Assembly (NCBI RefSeq): GCF_051020765.1
Contig: NC_134936.1
Span: 7,110,186 to 7,174,185, forward strand
Direction: 5' to 3'
Origin: Lasioglossum baleicum
Lineage: Eukaryota > Arthropoda > Insecta > Hymenoptera > Halictidae
DNA: 64,000 bases
Part shown: in pieces, positions 45,120-58,759 of the stretch
Layout of the letters: every line of letters starts with the position of its first letter
Position numbering within the stretch: position 1 is the first letter of the stretch
Notes under the pieces: generated by a model
What the model was told of the DNA's origin: nothing
Database searches by the model: none
The model's input: only the letters and a program-made list of their open reading frames with translations
Program-made: the position numbers and the translations under genes

Positions 45120-45960
45120 TTCGTGGCGCCTGCGCCGTTGACAAATTTTGGGTAGGCGGACGCTGAGAAATGACGTGACTTTACTGTAATTTTAATAACT
45201 CGATCGTTGCAAATCATTTTCTCGATTATTTAAAAAAATGATGCGCACACTTCCGAGAGCTTGCAGCACCTCGGACGATTTGAAATACAGTGGATGTGCC
45301 CCGCGGACGCGGTTATGCTCGAAGCGAAATGAAATAAATGACGAAACAACCCCCGGCGCGACGCATTATCAGATCCGATGCCATTCCGCTGCAGAAATTG
45401 ATTCGCCGTTGAGCAAAGTTACTTCACTCGACCGCGGCACGTCACTTTCCAATTTCCATGGAATGTATTTAGAGGACTGACCTCATTAGCCGCAATTGGG
45501 TCAACCCGAGAGACGAGTGCATCCGCGTGGCCACGATATGCACTCCGACACCGTCCGGATCATTATTTATATGCTCGACGAGCGTCGTTAACGCGCGGAC
45601 GCGTTTCACGATCTTGCGAGAGAGAAAATAGAGAGAGAATACGAGAGAAAACACAGAGAGGAAGGACGGAGTCTTCTTGAGAGGGTGGGCGTTGCTAAAA
45701 TTTTTCGCTTGTCTGCCGACCCGAGTTACCGACTATTCCGGGCTGGCTCGATATTAATTGCCCGTTAAATTGCGCGTCCCGTTTGTTACGAGGCTGCTCC
45801 GGTTCTCGAAATTGTTGCACGTTCGAAAATACTCTCTAGATTTCTTCTAGTCGAAGAATACAGGGAGACCCGAGTCAAAAACAGAGTCGTTAGATTTTAA
45901 GACTTGTCTCCCCACTCTAGCTTCCCCTTCTACAACGCTATTCCCCCACGGCCACGTGAC
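45120..45960. other. GC-richer region without established gene
   Basis: An 80-codon plus-strand frame (45238-45480) is present but is not recognised and lacks supporting splice structure. The right part is rich in GAGAGA on the plus strand. A TATA-type promoter candidate on the minus strand is listed separately. Confidence 0.4.
45535..45575 (-). promoter_or_regulatory. Candidate TATA promoter, minus strand
   Basis: On the minus strand, TATAAATA (45564-45571) follows about 50-130 bases of CTCTCTC/GAGA-type sequence (45610-45665) and precedes GC-rich sequence with the expected start around 45535-45540. The strand matches talin, whose 5' leader exon has not been found, so it could serve talin; that link is speculation. 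Confidence 0.25.
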
Positions 45961-45964
45961 TAAT

Positions 45965-48005
45965 TCCGTACTGACAGAGAGAGGGTAACTTGCCCCCCCC
46001 CCCGGTTCGTGCTCCCTCGCCTCATCTGGTGACTCTGATTCCGAGTTTAAAATAAAAAATGCTATAGATGCTTAACATCTGGTGTCTACAAATTGTTCTG
46101 AGAAAATAATATTATTTAATAATGATACAAATTCAAAGAAAGAGGTGTGCCAATTCCGCACTGACAGAGAGAGGGTAAAAATGGCAGTACTACACTTTCG
46201 TTCAAAGTTCAATAAATGCAGAAATATTTTTGTTTTTTCGAGAAATAGAGCACGAGAATATTGAATAAGGACTGAAAATATTAACTTTTAATTTTCAAGC
46301 GCTGAATAAATTTTTTTCGAAGCATTAAAAGTATTTTAATAATGTATCATTGTACTTTTAGACTGTTCTTTTTTGTCATATTCACTTTACAGAGGATAAT
46401 TCATTATTTTATACTTGACAAAGAGGGCAGAGATTTATTATCTCGTAATTAATATTCACTGGAAACATTCGTGTCACTGTTCTGCTATAATTTCGTAACG
46501 ATTTTACATTTACATGCTGTCTCCTGGTTTTGGATTGTATGCAAACGATTCTTCGATATTTCTGTAGCTATTGTTTCTCATGCAGCAATCATGTAAAAAT
46601 TGTAACGAAATATGTGTAACAATGTATGGAAAAGTTGTACAGATTTTGGAATTCTTGTTCTATTGGTTTCCAGTACATACATTTGTAGAAAATAATAACA
46701 ATATAAAATTCATAATATTACTCTCATATTATCATACTTAATCACACCTAAGCAAGTGAGTGAAAAATTGTGGAAAAATTTGTTTCCCTTACATTTAAAC
46801 ATTTAATAGTTACTACTTTTTGAAAATTGTATGTCATTATATAAAAATTGTTTATTTTTCTTACAGACGCAATTCAATTCAATCTTGAAAATGGTCCAAA
46901 TTAGTGACCGAAACGTCGATTATTTGAAAATTAGCAAAATTGCTTAGTTAATTTTTGTTTTTTTTTTTGTATTTAACGATCGAACCGTAGCGCCGATATC
47001 ATTCAACAATTGTTATTAACAATAATACGATCGATATAAATAAGTTTATTTAAAATTGATAATATACAACAATATATTAGAATATTTTATTATTTTCGGA
47101 AAAATGAGGCACACGAGAGTTAGGAAACTATAGTTTCTGTCACAGGTGAATATTAACAGATTTTTTTTCGTACCGGGTATTACGTAAAAATGTATTTGTT
47201 TGACACGTGTCGTGTCGACGAAAAATTTCAGCGTTTCTAATAAGGACCATTCATTATATTCGTAGTGAATGTATGCTACAAATAACAATTTCAGAAGTCA
47301 CAGTTCTTCATTTTACATTTGCGTTATTTAAACATTTTTTCGCTGTTGGAATTTGTGTCATTGTTATTGTTTTCAAACGGTTTGGTAGCGCCAGTCAGCA
47401 GTGTCTACGTTGCCAGTGAACGCGTTAATATTAGTAGAACAGTAGATCTGTGTAACATTATAGATTCTGTTGACGTAAGTATTCGTTACGTACCATTGAT
47501 TGTTTCAATAACGTTGCTGACGCAACTGTTGCATTTTTATTTTCACTGGGCTCTCGCCGCTGTCGCATTTTTCACCGCACAAAAGGAGAATAACCGAATA
47601 GAGAATGTCCTACAGTCGACATGAAACAGAAACCTGTCTCTCTATGTATACAGAGCGACAATATAAAAGAAACAATGTTAAACATTTTTACGGGAACATT
47701 TACCTGATTTTTATCAATCAAACACGTTCAGAATACACAAATATTCGTAATTTAACTGTTATTAATAAATCTCTTGTTTTAAACTCTGGTTAATGATGGA
47801 TGCTTAGTTTTCAACGTGTTTCATAATCATAAAAAATGTTTGAAAATTCAGTCAGTCAACCATTTTATTATTCAAGAAAGTTAAAACATTAAGATCATAC
47901 TAAGATAAAATATTGACTGATAATTCATTTGTGTAGAATAATGGAAAGAACGTAATGAACGATTAAAAATTCAGTCAATCAACAAAGAAAAACATTGATA
48001 AATAA
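45965..48005. other. Intergenic, mostly AT-rich
   Basis: A C run of 13 is at about 45992-46004. The segment from about 45905 to 46170 (CTTCCCCTTCTACAACG, CACGTGACTAATTC) has relatives at about 54455-54510 and 60165-60250. No gene is supported. Confidence 0.5.
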
Positions 48006-48009
48006 TGAT

Positions 48010-49340
48010 ACACAAATACGAAGATTAATGCAGGCATACTTTTACCAAATCAAGTATAAAAATGCTTGTACTAGTAAAAATTCAAATATAAGTTCTTGTG
48101 AAGCAACCAGGTGTATATATTTATCGAATTAAAACATTCCCCGTGGTGTGAAATTAGTAGAAAAATTTACTTAAATCAAGTACCTATTAAAATGTTAATA
48201 AAAGTTCAAGTTTAAATTTTGGTGAAGCTATTAGTAGGTATATATGTTTATTCAATTAGAAAAATCAATTATAATTCCTTATGCTGCGAAATTACCAGAA
48301 AATTTACTTAAATCAAGTACCAATTAAATTGTTCCTCCTAATAAATATTCAAATGTAAATTTTTGTCCAGCTACTAGGAGGCTATTGAATTAGAAAAATC
48401 AATTATAATTCCTTGTGCTGCGAAATTACCAGAAAATTTACTTAAATCAAGTACCAATGAAAATGTTCCTTTTAATAAAAATTCCAATGTAAATTTTTGT
48501 GCAGCTACTAGGAGGCTATTGAATTAGAAAAATCAATTATAATTCCTTGAGCTGCGAAATTACCAAAAAATTTACTTAAATCAAGTACCAATGAAAATGT
48601 TCCGGTTAATAAAAATTCAAATGTCCAGCTACTAGGAGGCTATTGAATTAGAAAAATCAATTATAATTCCTTGTGCTGCGAAATTACCAGAAAATTTACT
48701 TAAATCAAGTTCCAATTAAATTGTTCCTCTTAATAAAAATTCAAATGTAAATTTTTATGCAGCTACTAGGAGGTTATTGAATTAGAAAAATCAATTATAA
48801 TTCCTTGTGCTGCGAAATTACCAGAAAATTTACTTAAATCAAGTACCAATGAAAATGTTCCTGTTAATAAAACTTCGAATGTAAATTTTTGTGCAGCTAC
48901 TAGGAGATTATTGAATTAGAAAAATTAATTATAATCCCTTGTGCTGCGAAATTACCAGAAAATTTACTTAAATCAAGTACCAATGAAAATGTTCCTGTTA
49001 ATAAAACTTCGAATGTAAATTTTTGTGCAGCTACTAGGAGATTATTAAATTAGAAAAATCAATTATAATTCCTTGTGCTGCGAAATTACCAGAAAAACTT
49101 AAATCAAGTACTAATGAAAATGTTCCTGTTAATAAAAATTCCAATGTAAATGTTGTGTAGCTACTAGGAGGCTATTGAATTAGAAAAATCAATTATAATT
49201 CCTTGTGCTGTGAAAAATTCCCAGAACAATTTTCGAAATTGAAAAAATTTAGATACGAGAACTCGAAAAACAAAGAACAAAAATTCAAATTAAATTCTTG
49301 TGAAGCTACCAGTAGGTGTATATATTTATTGAATTGAAAA
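48010..49340. repeat. Minisatellite, ~134-bp unit, about ten copies
   Basis: Units are spaced 134 bases apart for most of the array; TAAATCAAGTACCAATGAAA starts near 48311, 48445, 48579, 48703, 48837, 48971 and 49102. Each carries CAGCTACTAGGAG and TCCTTGTGCTGCGAAATTAC. Edge units are more diverged. There is no coding frame through it. Confidence 0.93.
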
Positions 49341-49344
49341 ATAT

Positions 49345-51500
49345 CTGCGATGAGATGTATAGAGACTAGCGGTAAAAATACGAATGACGACCTTACATAC
49401 AGCGAGTGAGCGGCGCGGGCGTCGAGGATGATGACAATGGCAGCCCAAGGCAAGGTGAAGAAATGGTAAGCAGCACGTACCGTGCGTTAACCAAAAACGG
49501 ATCGATCGTAGCCTCTAAATTTAAACGTCAGTCTCTTTCCGCGGTGATGACGCCTGACGAGAACTAATTGAGGGTCCGTCGATTGGTACTAGGTAACGAA
49601 GACACGATTATGCACGCTCTACAAGATTCGGTAATCAGGGGTTCATTCTCTTAATGGATCCCGGCATACGTGCCAATCACGCCGACCCCCGCTGTTGATA
49701 CAGTCGAGCATGAAAAATAACGTTTCGCCCTCGTTTAACCCGCTGTTTAAATCCAATCGAACCAGCCAGTTCAATTTTACCGATCACTATACATATAATG
49801 TGAGGGTGAATCGAATGTAAACGAGATACTACGGGGTCGCACTGGTGAATAATGGCACAAGTGTCTGCGGCAATGTTCACTATACTGTTTCAGCAACATT
49901 TTGCTGTTCCAATTTTAAAAGCGAATTTCGAAAGAATGCTAAATAGTTGAATGCACGTAATTTTGACTCGGTTCTAACGTGTCGATTACTAAATACCTCC
50001 GAAAAGAAACTACACACAGATATGATCGAGACTCTGAAGGAGGGGATAGACAAATTCAGGGACAGTGGCAATATGGTATCACAATGGCATCTAGGTTCTG
50101 TGATAGACATCAGATGATTGCATAAGTTCGTGCGCGATTTGAAAATAAAATTCAATGGTTAAATTCTGAAGATTGGTTAAAGATTTGGTTAATGATTGGT
50201 TAAATTAAAATTAAAAAATGGTTAAATTTTCTACAATTATAAAAGAATCATGACTGTATGTATAATTGATTAATAAAGTTGTATTCTTTAAAATTCAACG
50301 TTAAAATTCATTTAATATTAAATATCGGGGAGGTTCGTTTGCACAGTTCGTAGATGGACACTATTTTTTGAGCTTCAAAGACCGAGCCGAACGTAGAAAA
50401 AGACAACAAATTTTCATCGTCAATTAAACCACTTAATACAGTTGAAATTATATCGAGTTTGGTCTTATTTTAATCAGAAAAATGCCACAAATATATTGGT
50501 GAAAGTCCCATAAAAAAATAATGATAAATAAAGAAGTTTTGTAATTGGATTAGTAGCGGTTCACACCGATATACCCGAGCCGAGATCAGATTACACAGTG
50601 GAGGGGATATTTTTTTCGCATTCAACGTGTACAACCTTTTTGCGACTATAAAAGAATTACTGTATCTTAATTTCTATACTTTCGAATCCGGCGAAAACTA
50701 AGCTGGTTTTTAAATAAAACGGAACTCGAGAACTTTATTTCGTTACAGGCATTGCTGTTTTAATTCTTACATATTTTGTGACACAGACAAACAACAGACA
50801 AAAACAGAAAGATTTATTACGATCACTACTATTTTGACTTTTGCACATTCTCGAAACCTTGAAAATTCTATGTAAGCCAAAGAATTTTTTACACAAAGCA
50901 GAAATTGGAAGTACAAGATTTATTAGTTGTTATTATTTCAATTTTTAAATAGAGATATTATAGAACCGCGGTGAGCACAGTATAATTCACAATGTGAATT
51001 ATAAATAAACATCCGCAGTCTATTTGTCGACATGAATGAATAACAAGTGTTTAGTCGATTGCATAACAAACTATTATTTATGGAGGCATTGGAATAAATG
51101 AATGTTTCAATGAAACATCTGCAAAATTTTAAACATACGTATTCGACAATTCTCTGAACAGTGTTTGCAGTAAATATTGCTCGATTCAACAATGTTCAGA
51201 ATTGTAAATTAATAATCATAAACTTTCCTGTAAATGGGTACGATTATTTACAGAGAATGCCTTACAGGGGAGGGGATATTGGATTTGCGTAGATCCTACG
51301 GTTTCCATTTTCTTAGATCGAGGCTTTATTGTATTCGAATTTATTTAATTTGGTGTTCTTACAAAATATTGTATTATTCTGTAGCAATGTTGATGTCAGT
51401 GCGTCATTATAAACACAGCAAACAATAAAATATTCATACACAAAATATCACAGTTCTGTTATACAAAGAAAAGAACCTTTAAGAGAAATGGGGAAAAATG
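49345..51500. other. Intergenic
   Basis: A short GC-rich patch (49390-49470) contains ATG ATG ACA ATG GCA GCC followed by a GTAAGC donor at 49466. It could be a small first coding exon but is too short to call. The rest is AT-rich with a copy of the CATCGTCA repeat family at 50340-50610 and one MITE end at about 51008. Confidence 0.4.
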
Positions 51501-51509
51501 TGAACAGGA

Positions 51510-51960
51510 GAAGACATTGATATTTAATACTGTTTGAAACTTTCTCTCATAAGCGTAATTCGATGTTATAAAAGGTTAATAAATTTTGAAGGAATAGATT
51601 TCGAAAATCTCTGTTCAGAAAATATAAAAAGCAGGAGTGTTCTAATAATGCAGAATATTGTTAACAAATTTAGAAATTATTCTAATGATGATATTGATAT
51701 TTAATTCCGTTTGAAATATTCATATGCCCGACTCGACGTTACAGAAGGTTAATAAATTGCGAATAAATAGATTTTAACATGCTGTTTACAAAATGTAAAT
51801 AGGAGTTTTCTAATGGCACAGAATATCGTTAAGAAATTTAGAAATTATTCTAATGAAGATATTGATATTTAATGACTAATGGTTAAAACCTTGTTTCAAA
51901 CAAACAGATTTTAACATACTGTTTACAAAATGTAAACATAAAACTTTCATACGAGTATCA
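51510..51960. repeat. Tandem repeat, ~170-180 bp units
   Basis: Two and a half diverged units share GATATTGATATTTAAT, AAGGTTAATAAAT and AAATTTAGAAATTATTCTAA. Confidence 0.7.
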
Positions 51961-52520
51961 TAAAAGGTTAACACCCCTTTTTCCGAATAAATTTCCAGTC
52001 ATTTACGTACAAGGGTGTATTTCCCAAAGATTGTAGTAAAACGATAAAAATCTGTAACGTGGAAGAGTGTTTTTGAATCGAATGGGGTTCATCGCGATGA
52101 TAATATTGAACAGCCCCGTTTACTTCTTTCCCCATCGTGCCTCGAATATATAGGGCAAACAATCTACAATAGTTCACCGTTGAAGCCTTTGCTTCTGTCC
52201 GACTTTCTCGCACACGCTTTGTAAATTGCACAATCTCACTTGAACTTTGCGTGTATCGATTCACACCTTTGACTTCAGAACCCATTCCCGCGACGCGAGT
52301 GTGCGTGCCACAGACGAAAAGTGTATTCTGACAGGTTTAAACAACTTGCACAAACAATTTACGGCTTCGGTACACAATGTCGTGTACAACGACAGTGGTA
52401 GTTGACAATTCTCTTAAAATCTTCCGGTGCTCTTCACTTTACCGGACTCAAAATTTGTGCCTTTCTCCTATAAATTATAATGTATTTGGGCATGTAATCC
52501 GGTAGATTTGTACCCGGGCG

Positions 52521-52704
52521 GCTGCAGGTCGAAGTTTCGATCCTGTAGGATCAATGGTTCAGGAGTTATGCTTGCTTAAAGTTGTGCACTTTCCAGTATT
52601 TTTGGCAGCGCCCTTACCTGTCAAAAACACTGCAGATTGCTCAACTTTATATAACCATAACTCCTGAACCATTGATCCTACAGGATCGAAACTTCGATCT
52701 GCAG
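52521..52704. mobile_element. MITE with ~48-bp TIRs
   Basis: GCTGCAGGTCGAAGTTTCGA at the left is inverted at the right (TCGAAACTTCGATCTGCAGC); the match continues through GGATCAATGGTTCAGGAG. One end type also sits at window position 1. No clear target duplication. Confidence 0.75.
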
Positions 52705-55430
52705 CAACCAATACCAACGTCGCGATGGAATTCGTCCGCTGTAATAGCCGCTCTCTGATTGGTCCGTGTTTCTCGTTAATAACTCCGCAACGAAGCCTCG
52801 CACAGCATTTTCGTAAAGGATGAAATTACTTCGAATCACCTCAGGAATGACCCCTTTCAAGCACAACATTTTTGAGACTCCCTGTATGCAATACATTCTT
52901 TCCAAAACTGTATTTTTCAACGAATAATACTAATCGTTGATAGACCGAACAGAACGGAAGATAAAACGCAAAATGGAAAGTGCATTCGTCAACAACGTTA
53001 CGACCGAAACATTGCAGATTGTTCCACTTCCCTCCCGATGATCAAAGACCATCGAGATTGCGGAACCACTTAGAGCCATTTACTTTCGTTCGCCGCAGTA
53101 CTTGGTGCTGCTCTCTATTCTAGGCGATCTCGAGGCGTCGAAAGCAACGCCGTCAGCTTTTTTAACTCCATCGTCGCCTTATGAGCTTCGTCTTTTTCCA
53201 AACCACCCCTCTCCGACAGCAACCGCGCGACGGAAATCGTTCGAGACCCACCCCCGCTGCCTGTCTGCGCCACCCTTCAACGCGAGAACGAGCTCGACGT
53301 GTTTGTGGCCATCGACACGGTGGCCCAAAATAAATTTGCGCACACGGTCCAGAATCGATAGTTGCATTATTTAACGTCAACTTTCTCTGTTTACAAGGCA
53401 TTACAAGTAGAATAAATATAAACTTTCCTTTTCCTCTTGAAAATTCTGCGCAATGAAGAATTTCTAATCACTAGACTACGGATGTCTATGCATTTATGGC
53501 TTCTGAAAATTTTCAGAAAATGATAGAATATAACATTCGACAGAATTTAGTACGATTCTGATTTATTTCAGATCTATGAAGGCTACTACCATTTGAAAAT
53601 AATATTTTATTTCATTCTCCCTTCTCTTAAAATTTCTCGGGAAACATTGCTAATAAATAAAAATCAAATTTAGAAAATTAAAATAAATAGTAGTGCAAGG
53701 GGTTGAGACGTGTACCTACATTCGAAGAGAATATTTCTCAAAATGTTAACTGTTTATCCCGAGCTCTGTTGAAATTTATTTTTAACGATAAAAATACATA
53801 TATGCTATTTATATTTAATGACAAAAATAAATTGGTGAACCATAAAATCGTGAAAACGTTAGAACAATTTATCAATAGTTATCAATTTATATATTTCGTT
53901 TTTGAGACACCCTGTATATTGGCATGAACTAAGTTGCACTTGCGGCGAGTATGGTGCAATGTCCGTTATCTCAATTTTACTTTTAGCACTCAGAGAGGCG
54001 CCACTAAAAATTGCTGTACTATTATTCAAAATATTGTTTACAGTATTAATGGACAGCGGATTTTATGCATTTATGTCAAAAATGAGTAGGTGCAATTTGA
54101 AACAGTAAAAATATTAGAAGAATTTAGAAATACAGCTATATTATTCTCAAGGTATTAAACATATTACGAAAGAAAATAAATTTCTATTTCATTCCAGCTT
54201 GCTGAAATTCAGGTGGAAAATTTTTGATTTTGTTTTATGTCGGTATCTAATCAATTACTAAACATTTACGTATTGTATGAGGTATTATACCAATTTCATA
54301 TCCATAAAATTATCAAAAATCATAGGGAATGAAATTATTCTAGGTCTGAAGAAATGTTTAATTTTCGAGTTAAAATAGCTTCCAGAGCAAAGGGCTAATA
54401 TTGAAACGAGTGTGAGCAGAATCCTCAGATTAAGATTGTGTCCACACTATACCTTCCCCTTCTACGACGGCTCTTCCCCCACGCTTCTGCCACGACCACG
54501 TGACTAATCTGTAGACAGCGGATTTTATGCATTTATGACACTAATGAGTAAGTATAATTTAGAACAGTAAAAACGTTAGAAGAAATAACCAATATGATTA
54601 TCTATATTATTTTCAACGCATTAAAGATATTGGAACACATAATATATTTACTTTGCATTCCAGTTTGTTGCAATTCAGGTAGAAAATTTTTATTTTGCAT
54701 AAACATCCGCTGTCTACTATTCTGATACTGGCAGGGGGAGGGGGGTGTAATTTTGTTCCCCTCAATTCGAGTCAATTTCCCTCATCTGGCGAGATTCCGA
54801 GTGTAAATATCAATGCAACGACGACAGGACCATTTCGCCCGCCTAAATATTGATTCCGATGGCACAGTTTTTCTTCGCGCCTTCTTCCCTCCGGAACCCC
54901 GTCAAGAGTTCGTGAAGAATGACCCCCGGCCGTAAGTATCTACCGTGTTACCCAGCTGTTCGAATGACTTATTAACTTACACCCCCCGGGAAAACCGGCG
55001 CCCCGCTGTGTTTTTCGCAGAAACTTTCCGACGTCTTTCAAATAACCGAACCCAACTTCTCCGCACGGCCTTTGATCTCACCGCGAGAAGAAACACCCGG
55101 CAACACCTTTTATTAAATGTGCGCTCCCCGTGTGTTCGAGTTGTTATGACAATTTGTAATTAACAAACGCGAACCAGGTGGCCGTGACTAATTAAATGTT
55201 CGTTATGTAATTCTTTGTTGGCTTTAAAATTATACAATGAGAGGCGGTTGCGTAACACGTATATTATTTGACTGTAAAATTTCAAGAACCGCGTGAATAA
55301 TTACTTTCACTCGAAAACGGCACGAAGCTGTTGATATATTCATGATCAATAATTAATGTTTTCTTATCTGTCAATTAATTTTGGTGAAAATGTTTGTAGG
55401 AAATGAATCACGATTTAAATTACAGTATAA
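52705..55430. other. Intergenic with GC-rich patches
   Basis: 52705-52890 is an inverted relative of 38905-39100. GC-rich patches at 53030-53380 and 54820-55200 have open frames on both strands with no recognisable product. Partial MITE ends occur at 53472 and 54048. Confidence 0.45.
54512..54716. mobile_element. MITE, TAGACAGCGG subfamily
   Basis: TAGACAGCGGATTTTATGCA at the left and CATAAACATCCGCTGTCTA at the right, 205 bases. Confidence 0.75.
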
Positions 55431-55499
55431 ACGCAAGAAAGATATCCCCTCCACTGTAGTAATCTGATCTCGGCTCGGGTATATCGGCGTGAACTAATA

Positions 55500-56541
55500 C
55501 GACGCGGAGAGTCGCAGCCGTCGTCCCTTTCAGCGATTTAGCTGGCGAAAAGTCGATTTCAAAAATTTTACCCAGTGTGAAATTTTTGGTGCTTGCTATA
55601 GTTCAATATATGGGGGACAATGTACTAATATTTTTTTTATCATTCAGGCACCCATGAAGTGCAGTATTTCATCGAAAGTTAAAGATTTTCGTAGTACGTG
55701 TCTTGCTGCTAAAATTCGATGAGACAGTTTTTATATGTTTCAAGTAAGTTGTACACATTTCTTTCCAGTATGAAAGTTTTGCAAGTAAGCATGGACTATA
55801 CTTTCAACAATTTTGTATCTTTTTATTGCATACCTTTTGGTAATTATTTACATTTCAACACGATTAGTATGTAAATAAGATTAGTTACGATTGTAACACT
55901 TTATGAGTAATTATGTTGTACATCAGGGTACGTCGGGGAATTTTTTTAAGCGCGGTTGTAATTGTCAAAGGTTTGGTGCTTACAGCAAAACAAAAATTAG
56001 TAGCCCGAGTCTGCCCGCGTTCTTTTCACAGCATTTTCTTTATCGCGCAAAGCGGCTCTTGCGTTTCGGGCGCGCACGCTTTCCAGACGTAAACACTTGA
56101 GATGAAATGATGTTTTTAAAATACTTAAACAAATACAAAATGATACTATATGTGATTTGAAAACGTTGCGGGATCATTAAACATTATAAATAATTTTGGC
56201 CAGCTAAATTCAATGAAAAGGTTCGGTTCGGAAGCTGTTCGGTGCAAATGCCCAATTGTCACCACGATGTTTTGAACATTTCAAACAAAAGTTAATTAAC
56301 AAAAGTTAATTGATACTCAGTCATCTATAAATTCCAATAAAAACATTTGACAAAATTTTTTTTTTAAATAAAAAATATGTTAATTTTTTAAATGCTACTA
56401 AGTATTTTTTATTTCATATTGTTGTAGCTGATTTAAGCTGATGTCAAGACGAATCCAATGACCTACTTAACTACGGCTTTAAGTCTTAAAATAATGCTAG
56501 AATAATTTTGTCCAGCTAAATGGCCCGTTTAGACCACTGTG
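55500..56541. mobile_element. Transib-like non-coding relic with RSS-like end
   Basis: The right end, read on the minus strand, is CACAGTG (56535-56541), a 23-base spacer, then ACAAAATTA (56503-56511). The block GATTTAGCTGG recurs inverted near 55534, marking a probable degraded left end around 55513. Sequence at 56430-56520 matches 4390-4470 inverted. No transposase frame remains. Confidence 0.45.
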
Positions 56542-56579
56542 CGTTGCTTCGGCACAGTTCAAAGGCCCGTGCGTCCTCA

Positions 56580-58440
56580 CAATGTAATAACAATATAAAA
56601 TCTATTTTATTATTACTTATATTTTTAACAAACTTTCACCAATAGATTTATGGCATTTTTCTTATTAAAATAATACCAAACACGATATAATTTCAACTGT
56701 ACTGAGTGGTTTAATTGACGATGAACGTTTCGGGCGCAAGGAAGGACCAGCGTATGGGAAAGAATGAGACGCGGAGAGTCGCAGACACGCGCCGTCCTTC
56801 TCTACGTTCGGCTCGGCCTTTGGAGCAAAAAAGAAAATAGTGTCTCGTCTACGATAAATGCAAACGAATCTCCCCGAGGCTTTTGCGTTTATAGAGGATT
56901 CACTGTATTTGTTATACTTATGTTAACTCATAAGAGTATTTTATAATATGATGGCCTTTATAGTGGGGAACAATGTTGTAATCACAGTAACATGTAAGAA
57001 TTATAAATCTTTGCATTGATATCATTAAAATCAATGAAATAGGATTATTTTTTTGGGGTGATATTTGAATTTGTAAATCGGAATGAATCAATGACTGATT
57101 AAATCGAACAATTGAATAAAATTTTATTAAAAATTATTAGAAAAATTACCTTAGAAATAACAATACTGTATCTTTAGGAAGATCATATTTATAAATATAT
57201 TATTACTATTACAGTAGTCTCTCCGTAACTGTCGTATCGTCTGCCGAGCGACAGTTCTAGTAGAGGTGCTACATGCGATACCTCGAAGCGAATTCGGGTC
57301 TTTAATCTCAACATGCAAGACTTGGAAGCGATTTTTGACCGTTGAACACGGTGTAGGTTATGTAAATACATATAATCGCAATTCTATCGTGTTTCGACTC
57401 ATTTTAATCAGAAAAATCTCACAAATACGTTGATAAGAGTTCTGTAAGAAAAGAATGAAGAATAAAAGTTTTTGTATTTGCGTTAATTTGCGAACGCTGC
57501 GACTCTGCTAGCTCGAGTCGCGTTTCTTTTTAGCGCGATCGACCGCCCAAGGGGGAACCCCCTAGCAGTGGGGATAAAAGTCACATCATCCGCATATCCG
57601 AAAGTCACATCAATAGCGGGAACACTGTAGTAATTTCTAGTGGTGACTCCGAGACATACGAGTGCTAAGGGTTAAATAGTAAGGCAAAGGGTTAACAGTC
57701 ACACGCGAATGAATTTACCTGCCACTTTATCAAACATCGTGGGACATCGGAGGTCACGTGGTCAGGCCGTAGTCTCCGACGATGGTTTCTCACGCACGAA
57801 AAGTTCCAACACCGAATCGCACCCATTCTTCTTTAGTTTTTTATTTGTTTACACGGTCTCGCAGAACACCGTCGGAACGGAAATTCGAGCCATCACCGGA
57901 CATTGTAACGCTCGATTCAATTCCCGGCCTCCCGGTTCGATGACGGCCGTCCGTTAAATATAATCGTCGTTCGATTCGTAAACGTCACTCGCGTATTATC
58001 GCTGTCACGGCTTAACGAAGAGGCCGATTAACGATCGACTCGCGTAACCGCCAACGGATGAACGCTTTGCAAACCAGAAGAAAGGTGGAAATGGAAAGAT
58101 TGTCCGCTCTGGTTCTAAAGGTACACTCCCATTCACAAGTCGTCGTCACAGTGTCGGCCGTTTCTGTATAAAATCGGTGGGATTAATTCAACAACTTTCG
58201 TGTCATGGGATATAGGTTGACACTAGGTCTTTTCGTAAGCTACTTGATCTAAGTAAAATATTTCGAGTCGAGCGAAAAATCGGAGAATTTGTATACAGGT
58301 TAATATGATAGTGTTTCACAGCCAGAAAAAATAATATTTTTCATTCGGGATGCCCCACAAACATTCTCATTTAACCGCACTGTATAAACAAATTTTTTAT
58401 AAAACGTTAATTTGAATTTGTATCGATGCTCAGACAAGTT
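56580..58440. other. Intergenic with CATCGTCA-family repeats
   Basis: Inverted copies of the CATCGTCA-TTAAACCACT family occupy about 56580-56900 and 57390-57560. TCTCTCCGTAACTGTCGT at about 57217 is shared with about 32550. A GC-rich patch at 57540-58100 has no recognised product. Confidence 0.5.
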
Positions 58441-58457
58441 AACGTATTTATTTAAAC

Positions 58458-58739
58458 CAGGCCTGGCCAACCCAAATGGTTTCACGGGCCACTTTGATGG
58501 CGCGTAACGTTACAGCGGGCCGCACATTAGGTAAACATGCTTTTAAAAAATGTGATACAAATACAAAATGAATAAAACTTTATTGTTATACGTCGCATTA
58601 TAACAATGACACATGCAAATTTTCATTTGCTTAACATTTTTGTATACATACAAAGAGAAACAAAAGTTTCAATAGAAATATGAAATCGCCCGGCGGGCCA
58701 CACAATTTAACGTTGCGGGCCGCGTGTTGGCCAGGCCTG
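58458..58739. mobile_element. hAT MITE, CAGGCCTGGCC type
   Basis: CAGGCCTGGCCAAC at the left, GTTGGCCAGGCCTG at the right, perfect 8-base duplication ATTTAAAC (58450-58457, 58740-58747). GGGCCGC blocks lie near each end. Confidence 0.93.
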
Positions 58740-58759
58740 ATTTAAACAATCAAATTATA

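Noticed and set aside
45238..45480. 80-codon plus-strand frame
   Set aside because: No motif, no splice support and no codon pattern that stands out from the GC-richer background.
48010..49340. CRISPR-like appearance of regularly spaced repeats
   Set aside because: Whole 134-base units repeat without unique spacers, in eukaryotic intergenic DNA; it is a minisatellite.
53102..53401. Overlapping frames on both strands, 79-90 codons
   Set aside because: GC-rich patch with Arg/Pro/Ser-rich translations in several frames; nothing favours any one of them.
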